This document shows positions 55,571-64,000 of a stretch of DNA of 64,000 nucleotides, piece after piece. The notes below the pieces were generated by a model. The model worked only from the letters and a program-made list of their open reading frames with translations, did no database searches and had not been told where the DNA came from. The DNA is from Candidatus Omnitrophota bacterium. GTDB lineage: Bacteria > Omnitrophota > Gorgyraeia > 2-02-FULL-51-18. Numbering within the stretch: the first letter of the stretch is position 1; each line of letters begins with the position of its first letter. A program made the translations under genes and the position numbers. The DNA is taken from assembly GCA_022072175.1 (NCBI GenBank), contig JAJVIE010000003.1, forward strand, positions 368,598 through 432,597. Reading direction: 5' to 3'.

Positions 55571-56794
55571 ATGGCGCTCCTGTCCAAACGTCGCTTGGTC
55601 GACCAGATCGAGCTCAACGACCACGAGAAGAAGAACCTCCAGATCCTCGATACGATTCGCAAGAAGGGGCCCGTCGCGCGCGCTGAGATCTCCCGGCTCA
55701 TCGGTCTCAATATCGTCACGGTCACAAGTTACGTCGATCAATACATCAAGAAGGGCGTGATCCGCGAGGTCGGTATCGACGTCTCCAGCGGCGGTCGCAA
55801 GCCGACCCTCGTTGACCTCAACCCTCAGGCGGTCTACCTGATCGGCGTCGGTCTCAACGTCGTCGATATGATCGCCGTGCTGTGCAACCTCAAGGGCGAG
55901 ATCATCTACAAGGTCAAGCAGGAGAGGCCTCTCCAGTCGGGTGAACAGCTCGTCCATTCGATGGCTGGCCTTGTCGAGCGCCTGCTCGAGGAGTCCAAGG
56001 TCGAGAAAAGCAAGGTGCACGGCATCGGTATCGGCATCCCCGGGATCTTCAATCGCGATTCGCACACCGTGCGTTGGCCGGTCGGCCTCTTGGGCGACGA
56101 CCTGTCCATCACGGTCTCCATCCACGGCATCTTCGAGCAGCGCTTTCACATCCCGACGTTCGTGGACAACGACGCCAACGCGGCGGTCTTCGGTGAGGAG
56201 TGGTACGGCAAGGGACTTGGCGTGCAGCACGCGATCTACCTGTACTCCGGCAACGGATGCGGGTTCCTGATCAACGGCCAGATCTACCGCGGCGCCAACG
56301 GGTGCGCGGGGGAGTGGCTCTTCGAAGAAGAGGACAACCCCCTGCCGGCGTTGGTCGAATCGTACAAATCCGGTCTGTGGAGCATCGACCTGGGTGTGGC
56401 GCTCAGGGCGCAGGCCCAGCACAAGGATAAGCCCATCGCCAAGCTCGCCGAGATCGCGAAGGGCGATCCCAAGGGCATAACGTTCCTGGCCGTGGTCAAG
56501 GCCGCCGAGCAGGGCGACGCCGACTGTCTCGAGCTCCTCAGGGACGCCGGTCGCAGGCTTGGGCGCAAAGCGGCTTTTCTCGTGAACCTCTTCAACCCTG
56601 AGATCATCGTGGTGGGTGGAGGCATCGAGATCGCCGGTACGCCTTTCTTCGACGCTCTGCGGGAGACGGTCAAGCGTTCTTCGGTGCCGGAGGCGACGGA
56701 CAAGCTCCGCATCGCACCATCGATGCTGGGCGAGAACGGCGTGCCGCTGGGAGCGGCGGCGCTGGTCGCCCAGAACTACTTCATCAACGTGTAG
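55571..56794 (+). CDS. ROK-family regulator, second copy
   Basis: A 407-residue paralogue of the preceding gene: winged helix (LDTIRKKGPVARAEISRLIGLNIVTVTSYV) and ROK domain (GIGIGIPGIFN, DNDANAAVFGEEW, GNGCGFLINGQIYRGANGCAGEW, IIVVGGGIEIAG). It keeps the DNDAN catalytic-type loop and RGANGCAGE, but it too lacks the GH...CxCG zinc cluster. The pair probably bind related operators and different ligands, or heterodimerise. Confidence 0.9.
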   Translation: MALLSKRRLVDQIELNDHEKKNLQILDTIRKKGPVARAEISRLIGLNIVTVTSYVDQYIKKGVIREVGIDVSSGGRKPTLVDLNPQAVYLIGVGLNVVDMIAVLCNLKGEIIYKVKQERPLQSGEQLVHSMAGLVERLLEESKVEKSKVHGIGIGIPGIFNRDSHTVRWPVGLLGDDLSITVSIHGIFEQRFHIPTFVDNDANAAVFGEEWYGKGLGVQHAIYLYSGNGCGFLINGQIYRGANGCAGEWLFEEEDNPLPALVESYKSGLWSIDLGVALRAQAQHKDKPIAKLAEIAKGDPKGITFLAVVKAAEQGDADCLELLRDAGRRLGRKAAFLVNLFNPEIIVVGGGIEIAGTPFFDALRETVKRSSVPEATDKLRIAPSMLGENGVPLGAAALVAQNYFINV

Positions 56795-56798
56795 GGAC

Positions 56799-57197
56799 AT
56801 GGATAACCGGACCTGCATCTACTGCAACGACGGTTTCGCGCCCAATAAGTACTCGCCGCGCCAGAAGGTCTGTTCGCGCCCCGAGTGCCAGAAGCGCCGC
56901 CAGCTCGAGAGCATGAGGCTCTGGCGTGAGCGCAACCCCAACTATTTCAAGTACGACGAGTCGAAGGGGGAGGCCTGGCTGGAGATGCAGCGCCGCCGCT
57001 CCAAGCTCTGGCGGGAGAAGAATCCCGACAAGGTCCGTCTGTACCGCCAGGCACACAGCTCGGAGTACCGCGAGTATATGCGCGAGTACATGCGCCGCTA
57101 CCGTGAGAAGAAACGCACCACCCGTGAGGCGCCGCCCCAGGCGCCGTCCGGCGAGCCCCCTGTGACCCCGGAGTCCCAATCTCCGGTCGCGGGCTGA
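56799..57197 (+). CDS. Small zinc-finger-like, Arg-rich protein
   Basis: A 132-residue protein with a possible four-cysteine metal site near the N-terminus (CIYC at 6-9, then CSRPEC at about 25-30). A basic, aromatic helical stretch rich in Arg, Tyr and Trp follows (LWREKNPDKVRLYRQAHSSEYREYMREYMRRY). The tail is Pro-rich. The pattern resembles unnamed small nucleic-acid-binding proteins in uncultured bacteria. It starts four bases after the second ROK gene, so it may share their transcript. Confidence 0.65.
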   Translation: MDNRTCIYCNDGFAPNKYSPRQKVCSRPECQKRRQLESMRLWRERNPNYFKYDESKGEAWLEMQRRRSKLWREKNPDKVRLYRQAHSSEYREYMREYMRRYREKKRTTREAPPQAPSGEPPVTPESQSPVAG

Positions 57198-57213
57198 TCT
57201 TATCGCGTCCCTA

Positions 57214-57243
57214 CGTAAACCACCTGAGATCGAAAGGTTGACG
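57214..57243 (+). promoter_or_regulatory. Candidate BirA-type biotin operator
   Basis: CGTAAACC (57214-57221), 14-base spacer, GGTTGACG (57236-57243). The arms are complementary at seven of eight positions and match the known BirA box pattern (GTAAACC-N14-16-GGTTTAC). It ends directly before the ATG of bioB, which also disfavours the in-frame TTG at 57238 as the start. Confidence 0.6.
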
Positions 57244-58338
57244 ATGAATAAAGCCGCCCTGACCATAGGCACACGCACCGGATCGTTGCTGGACCTGCTC
57301 CTGACCGTTCGGGATCGGATCCTCGAAGGCGGGAGCATCACCCGCCAAGAAGCGCTCGCTCTCGCGGAGGCGACGGCGGTCGAGGTGCCCTACTTGGCGG
57401 CCGTGGCCAACGAGATCCGGCTCCGGATGGCCGGCAACACCGTCGAATCATGCGCGCTCTCCAACATCAAGAGCGGTGCATGCACCGAGGATTGCAAGTT
57501 CTGTTCTCAGTCCGGGCACTACCGGACCGAAAGCCCCGTGTATCCGATGATCGGCGTTGAGGAGATCGTCGCGCAGGCCAAGGCCGCCGAAAAGATGGGC
57601 GCGACCGAGTTCTGCATGGTGCAGAGCGGGTGGGGGGCGACCAATGAAAAGGATTTCGAAACCGTCCTCGAAGCCGTCCGGCGGATCTCCTCGGAGACGC
57701 GTCTCTTCGTGGACTGTTCGCTGGGCTTCCTGACCCCCGAACAGGTGGTGAAGCTCAAGGAAGCGGGGCTCTACCGTAACAACCACAACCTCGAGGCGTC
57801 CAAGGGGTATTTCGAGAAGATCTGCACGACCCACACGCACGAACAGAGGGCCAGCCATGTCGAGATGGTCCGGCATTACGGCGTCCATCCGTGCTCGGGC
57901 GGGATCCTCGGCATGGGAGAGACCGTCGAACAACGCATCGACCTGGCGTTCGAGCTGGCGGCGCTCCAGGCCGACTGTGTGCCCGTCAACATCCTCAATC
58001 CCAGGCAGGGGACGCCTCTGGGCGGAGTGACCGCTCTCCAGCCGATGGAGATCATCAAGTACATCGCGATCTTCCGTCTCATCCTGCCCAAGAGCACGAT
58101 CAAGCTCGCCGGAGGGCGCGAGATCAACCTGCGCGACCTGCAGGCGATGGCCATGCAGGCCGGGGCCAACGGCCTCATTCTCGGCAACTATCTCACCACG
58201 ATGGGCCGCAACCCCGAAGCGGATATCCGCATGCTCAAGGACCTCGGTTACGATGTGCTTACGCCCGATGAGGTGCGCGCCGCCAAGGCCGATCAGACCG
58301 GCTGTGGTACGCAGGGCACGCCCTGCGGTTGCCGCTAG
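57244..58338 (+). CDS. bioB: Biotin synthase
   Basis: A 364-residue radical-SAM enzyme that inserts sulphur into dethiobiotin. The cluster cysteines are C80, C84 and C87 in CTEDCKFCSQ. Other motifs: YRNNHNLEASKGYFEKICTTHTHE, GGILGMGET, PVNILNPRQGTPL and LAGGREINLRDLQAMAMQAGANGLILGNYLTT. The end is CGTQGTPCGCR, with extra cysteines. It is the first gene of bioBFAD. Confidence 0.97.
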   Translation: MNKAALTIGTRTGSLLDLLLTVRDRILEGGSITRQEALALAEATAVEVPYLAAVANEIRLRMAGNTVESCALSNIKSGACTEDCKFCSQSGHYRTESPVYPMIGVEEIVAQAKAAEKMGATEFCMVQSGWGATNEKDFETVLEAVRRISSETRLFVDCSLGFLTPEQVVKLKEAGLYRNNHNLEASKGYFEKICTTHTHEQRASHVEMVRHYGVHPCSGGILGMGETVEQRIDLAFELAALQADCVPVNILNPRQGTPLGGVTALQPMEIIKYIAIFRLILPKSTIKLAGGREINLRDLQAMAMQAGANGLILGNYLTTMGRNPEADIRMLKDLGYDVLTPDEVRAAKADQTGCGTQGTPCGCR

Positions 58339-58348
58339 GTCCCACGGG

Positions 58349-59532
58349 ATGTCCCGTACGGCCGTCACCGCGGGCTGCGCGGCGGAGGCGGAGCGCGAGC
58401 TCCTCGAGCTCAAGGCCAAGGGTCTCGAGCGCGATCTGATGCCCGTGCGGCCCCTCGGCCGCTCGAGGATGAGCGCCGCCCAGCGCACCCTCGTCAACTT
58501 CGGTTCCAACGACTATCTCGGCCTGTCACGGCACCCCCGCCTCCGCCGCGCCGCCGCCCAGGCCGCCCTCCGCTGGGGCGGCGGATCCGGCGCCTCGCGC
58601 CTCGTCTCCGGCGATCTGGAACTGCACGAGGCGCTCGAGCGCCGTCTGGCCCGCTATAAGGGCGAGCGCTCGGCCCTGGTGTACTCCTCGGGATATCTGG
58701 CGAACCTCGGAGCCGTCACGGCCCTGGCAGGTCCCGGCGATGTGGTGCTGATCGACCGGCTGGTCCATGCCAGTCTCGTCGACGCCGCGCGCTTGTGCGG
58801 CGCCAAGGTCTGGGTCTATCCTCATCTCGATGTCGCCCGATTGGCGGAGCTGTTGTCCCGGGCGGGGGGTTACCGCCGCCGCCTGGTGCTCACGGACACG
58901 TATTTCAGCATGGACGGCGATGTCGCTCCGCTCGATGATCTAGTGGCGGTCTGCCGCGAGCATGATGCGGCGCTCCATGTCGATGAGGCCCATGCGACCG
59001 GCGTGTTCGGCCAGAGCGGATCGGGCTTGGTCGAGGAGTTCGGTCTCAAGGGACGTATCGATGTGGTCATGGGTACGCTCAGCAAGGCCCTCGGCAGTGT
59101 CGGCGGCTATGTCGCCGGAGGCGATTGGCTGAGGCGCCTCTTGGTCAACCGCTCAAGGGCGTTCATCTACACGACCGGACCCGCGCCCGCGGCCAGCGCC
59201 GCCGCGCTCGAGGCGCTCGAGATCCTCTCCGATGGCGCCGCGTTGAGAAAGAAGCTCGGCGACAACGTCACCCGGGTGCGTCGGGCGCTGCTGGCCGCCG
59301 GATATGACCTCGGCGCCTCCAGAGGCCCGATCATCCCGGTCCTGGTCCGGGACGGAGCGCGGGCCGTGCGCGCGCGGGAGAGACTCCTGCGCCGAGGCTT
59401 GTACGTGCCCGCCATGCGCTATCCGACCGTGGCTCGGGGCCAGGAGAGACTGCGGATCACCGTTACCGCCACGCACACCCGGGAGGACCTGGATCGCCTC
59501 ATCCGGGAGCTCGGCGCCGCGCTGGAGCCCTC

Positions 59533-59536
<4 letters not shown>
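58349..59536 (+). CDS. bioF: 8-amino-7-oxononanoate synthase
   Basis: A 395-residue PLP enzyme condensing pimeloyl-thioester with alanine. Signatures: NFGSNDYLGLSRHPRL, GGSGASRLVSGDLELHEALE, YSSGYLANLGAV, DEAHATGVFGQSG and the PLP lysine in MGTLSKALGSVGGYV. ATG 58349 follows the bioB stop by ten bases; a longer upstream frame runs back into bioB and has no homology. Confidence 0.95.
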
Positions 59537-61573
<2,037 letters not shown>

Positions 61574-61618
61574 TAAATTAACTCGACTTTCGACGCAACC
61601 CTCTACCGGACCAAGGAC

Positions 61619-62731
61619 TTGCAAGAGACCGCCTCGCTGAAGAGAACCCCGCTCTACGACCGACATGTCGCCCTTGGCGGCAAGATCGTGGATTTTGCCG
61701 GTTGGGCCCTGCCCGTGTACTACAAGAGCATCATCGAGGAGCATCTGTGGGTGCGGGAATCCTGCGGGATCTTCGATGTTTCCCATCTGGGGGAGATCCG
61801 CGTTCAGGGGCCCGGAGCCGAGCGCTTCCTGCAGCTGCGTCTGACCCAGGACCTGCGCAAGGTCTCCGATGGCCGTATGATCTACAGCCTGCTGTGCGAT
61901 GAGAAGGGCCGTACCCTCGACGATATCCTTGTCTACCGGGAGTCCGCTGAGAGCTACTATCTCGTCGTCAATGCCTCCAATATCGCGCGCGACTACGAAG
62001 CCCTGCGCCGTTACTGCCCGGACGAAGTGACCCTGACGGACCAGAGCGACTCGACCGCCTGCGTCGCCGTGCAGGGGCCGCGCTCCGAAGAGGCCGTGCG
62101 GCGTGTGCTGGGCATCGAGCTCAAGGACCTGCCGTACTACGCTTACACGGCCGCCAAGATCGGCGGCGATACGGCGTGGATCTCCCGGTCAGGCTATACC
62201 GGGGAGGATGGGTTCGAGTTCTTCGTCAAGCCCCAAACGGCCCTCACGGTCTGGGACAAGTTCGTCACCGCCGGCGAGAGGGAGGGCATCAAGCCCTGCG
62301 GTCTGGGCGCGCGCAACACCCTGCGCCTCGAGGCCGGCAACCCGCTCTACGGCCACGAAATGGACGAAACGACCACTCCGCTGGAAGCGGGCCTCGGGTT
62401 CGCGGTGTCCTTCGACAAGGGCGCTTTTGTCGGGCGGGATATCCTGTCCCTGCAAAAAGAAGAAGGGCCTCGCCGCAAGATCGTAGGGTTCCGCCTCGCC
62501 GATCGCTCGGTAGCGCGCGACGGGTATCCGGTGTTCGCGGGCGAGCGCAAGGTCGGCAAAGTAACGAGCGGATCGTTCGCGCCGTCGGTCGGGGCAAGTA
62601 TCGGAATGGCATCCATCGAGAGCTCGCTGGCCGTCGTCGGCAAGGCGCTCGAGATCGAGATCCACGGACGCCGCGTCGCGGCGGAGATCGTCAAGCGGCC
62701 GTTCGTGCCGCTGCGCCATAAGAGGAGCTAG
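61619..62731 (+). CDS. gcvT: Glycine cleavage system T protein (aminomethyltransferase)
   Basis: A 370-residue tetrahydrofolate-dependent aminomethyltransferase. Motifs: LKRTPLYDRHVALGGKIVDFAGWALPVYY, GIFDVSHLGEI, SRSGYTGEDGFEFFV, GARNTLRLEAGNPLYGHEMDETTTPLEAGL. The start is TTG 61619 with AAGGA just before. The 45-base gap after bioD is too short for a glycine riboswitch. It is the first of the gcvT-gcvH-gcvPA run. Confidence 0.95.
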   Translation: MQETASLKRTPLYDRHVALGGKIVDFAGWALPVYYKSIIEEHLWVRESCGIFDVSHLGEIRVQGPGAERFLQLRLTQDLRKVSDGRMIYSLLCDEKGRTLDDILVYRESAESYYLVVNASNIARDYEALRRYCPDEVTLTDQSDSTACVAVQGPRSEEAVRRVLGIELKDLPYYAYTAAKIGGDTAWISRSGYTGEDGFEFFVKPQTALTVWDKFVTAGEREGIKPCGLGARNTLRLEAGNPLYGHEMDETTTPLEAGLGFAVSFDKGAFVGRDILSLQKEEGPRRKIVGFRLADRSVARDGYPVFAGERKVGKVTSGSFAPSVGASIGMASIESSLAVVGKALEIEIHGRRVAAEIVKRPFVPLRHKRS

Positions 62732-62736
62732 AGAGC

Positions 62737-63123
62737 ATGGACCTGCACAAACTGCGTTACACCGAGACCCATGAGTGGGTGGACCTCAACGGCAAGACGG
62801 CCCGCGTCGGCATCACCGACCACGCGCAGAAGGAGATCTCGGACGTCGTTTTCATCGAGCTGCCCAAGGCCGGCCGCGCGCTCAAGGCCAAGGAGAGCGC
62901 GATGGTGGTGGAGTCGGTCAAAGCGGCTTTCGACATCTATGCGCCTGTGGCCGGCAAGGTCACCCGCGTCAACGAAGACCTCAGGTCCAAGCCGGAGCTG
63001 GTCAATCAGTCGCCCTATGAGAAGGGCTGGCTCTTCGAGCTCGAGGTGGACGACCCCGCTCAGGCGCAGGGGCTCCTGACCCTCGAGCAGTACGACGGCG
63101 TCAAGGACAAGGTCGGCCACTAG
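62737..63123 (+). CDS. gcvH: Glycine cleavage system H protein
   Basis: A 128-residue lipoyl carrier that shuttles the aminomethyl group between P, T and L proteins. The lipoylation site is K62 in ESVKAAFDIYAPVAG. LRYTETHEWVDLNGKTARVGITDHAQKEISDVVFIELP is the standard N-terminus. It starts five bases after gcvT. Confidence 0.97.
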   Translation: MDLHKLRYTETHEWVDLNGKTARVGITDHAQKEISDVVFIELPKAGRALKAKESAMVVESVKAAFDIYAPVAGKVTRVNEDLRSKPELVNQSPYEKGWLFELEVDDPAQAQGLLTLEQYDGVKDKVGH

Positions 63124-63129
63124 ATCTCC

Positions 63130-64000
63130 GTGCAATACGTCTCCAACTCCCCAGGGACGCAGGAGCAGATCCTCAAGGCGATCGGAGCGGGTTCCTTCGA
63201 GGACCTGATCCGCAACGTTCCGAAGTCCATCCGCATCGGCCGTCTCAACATCGCCGAGGGTCTGTCCGAGCTCGAATTGGTGCGGGCGCTCGATGAGACG
63301 GGGGCGGTCAATCGTAATTTCAAGCACTTCATCCCGTACCTGGGCGGCGGTTGTTATGACCACTATGTTCCGGCTGTCGTCGACCGCCTGGCGTTGAGGG
63401 GTGAGTTCATCACCGCCTACACGCCGTACCAGGGCGAAGCCAGTCAAGGCACCCTGCAGAGCATCTACGAGTACCAGACGGCGATCTGCGAGTTGACCGG
63501 CATGGACTACTCCAACGCCTCCATGTACGACGGAGCTTCCAGCCTCGCCGAGGCGGCGCTATTGGCCCTGCGGCATACCGGCCGCCGCCGCGTGATCCTG
63601 CCCGCGTCCCTGCATCCCGAGTACGCGGAGGTCGTGCGCACCTATCTGTCGTTCGTGGACTGTCAGATCGTCACGGTCCCCTGGAAAAAGGGTCTGACGG
63701 ACCCCGCCGAGATCTCCCGCGCGGTGGATGCCGATACCGCGGCGGTGATCGTACAGCAACCCAACTTCTTCGGTCTTCTCGAGGACGCGCCGGCGCTGGC
63801 CGCCGCGGCCCACCAGGCGGGCGCGCTCCTGATCGCCTGCGTCAATCCGGTGTCCCTGGGCGTCGTGGCTCCTCCGGGTGAGTATGGCGCGGACATCGCG
63901 GTGGGAGAGGGTCAGCCGCTCGGCAACCCCGTGTCGTACGGCGGTCCGCACTTCGGGTTCTTCACCGTCCAGGAACCGCTCTTGCGCAGGATGCCCGGCA
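63130..64000 (+). CDS. gcvPA: Glycine dehydrogenase (decarboxylating) subunit 1, 3' partial
   Basis: At least 290 residues from GTG 63130, cut by the window edge. The sequence (HFIPYLGGGCYDHYVPAVVDRLALRGEFITAYTPYQGEASQGTLQSIYEYQTAICELTGMDYSNASMYDGASS) is typical of the split P-protein, in which PA and PB form the enzyme together. It decarboxylates glycine and loads the aminomethyl group on GcvH. The PB subunit should follow beyond 64000. Confidence 0.93.
   Translation, partial: MQYVSNSPGTQEQILKAIGAGSFEDLIRNVPKSIRIGRLNIAEGLSELELVRALDETGAVNRNFKHFIPYLGGGCYDHYVPAVVDRLALRGEFITAYTPYQGEASQGTLQSIYEYQTAICELTGMDYSNASMYDGASSLAEAALLALRHTGRRRVILPASLHPEYAEVVRTYLSFVDCQIVTVPWKKGLTDPAEISRAVDADTAAVIVQQPNFFGLLEDAPALAAAAHQAGALLIACVNPVSLGVVAPPGEYGADIAVGEGQPLGNPVSYGGPHFGFFTVQEPLLRRMPG

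Noticed and set aside
61574-61618. Glycine riboswitch before gcvT
   Set aside because: Only 45 bases separate bioD and gcvT, far too short for the aptamer, and no hairpins are visible.

Overview
The window is a dense piece of bacterial chromosome, about 65% G+C where I counted a line by hand. Almost everything reads on the + strand; the exception is a four-gene minus-strand block at 38.3-42.5 kb. Gram-negative hallmarks are Mla-type lipid transport, a TolC/RND pair, FecR-domain proteins and an outer-membrane beta-barrel. The mix includes type III glutamine synthetase, AddAB, ROK regulators, CHASE2/SpoIIE, HD-GYP, 7TM histidine kinases and many TTG/GTG starts. This suggests a deep-branching diderm (Omnitrophota, Elusimicrobiota or a PVC relative), but the sequence alone does not settle the phylum. 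I see no rRNA, CRISPR array, transposase or integrase.

Layout. 0.1-11.8 kb: a DUF212 membrane protein, accA, an RsbW-like kinase, a STAS protein, MlaE-MlaF-MlaD, two FecR-domain secreted proteins, a beta-barrel, a CHASE2-PP2C phosphatase, a GGDEF/EAL protein and a ComFB-like protein. It reads as an envelope-sensing, partner-switching and c-di-GMP region built around a lipid transporter. 11.8-19.5 kb: AddB-AddA, a DUF2934 protein and a ZIP metal transporter. 19.5-25.1 kb: tRNA-Ala, a 189-bp unit ending in a copy of that tRNA's 3' end, tRNA-Leu, leuS, a 50-aa membrane peptide and ComEC. 25.1-29.4 kb: glgC, thiG, leuB, asd. 29.5-31.8 kb: a 7TM histidine kinase and truA.

31.8-38.2 kb: an excisionase-type HTH gene, then an AT-rich islet of about 3.2 kb. 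The islet holds a ketoacyl synthase, an ICMT-like membrane methyltransferase and the sensor half of a histidine kinase. That kinase turns back to host composition exactly at its HisKA core and is followed by two receivers and an HD-GYP phosphodiesterase. This is the most novel-looking locus: a possible signal synthesis, modification, sensing and c-di-GMP output module grafted onto a resident kinase operon.

38.2-43.4 kb: the minus-strand XRE-cupin/receiver/kinase/kinase operon, whose kinases share a 260-bp identical stretch, and a divergent beta-repeat protein. 43.4-51.8 kb: MarR-TolC-RND with no adaptor gene, a GH2-like glycosidase, ThrH and exonuclease III. 52.0-57.2 kb: type III glutamine synthetase, two tandem ROK regulators and a small zinc-finger-like protein. 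57.2-64.0 kb: bioB-F-A-D behind a likely biotin operator, then gcvT-gcvH-gcvPA running off the edge.
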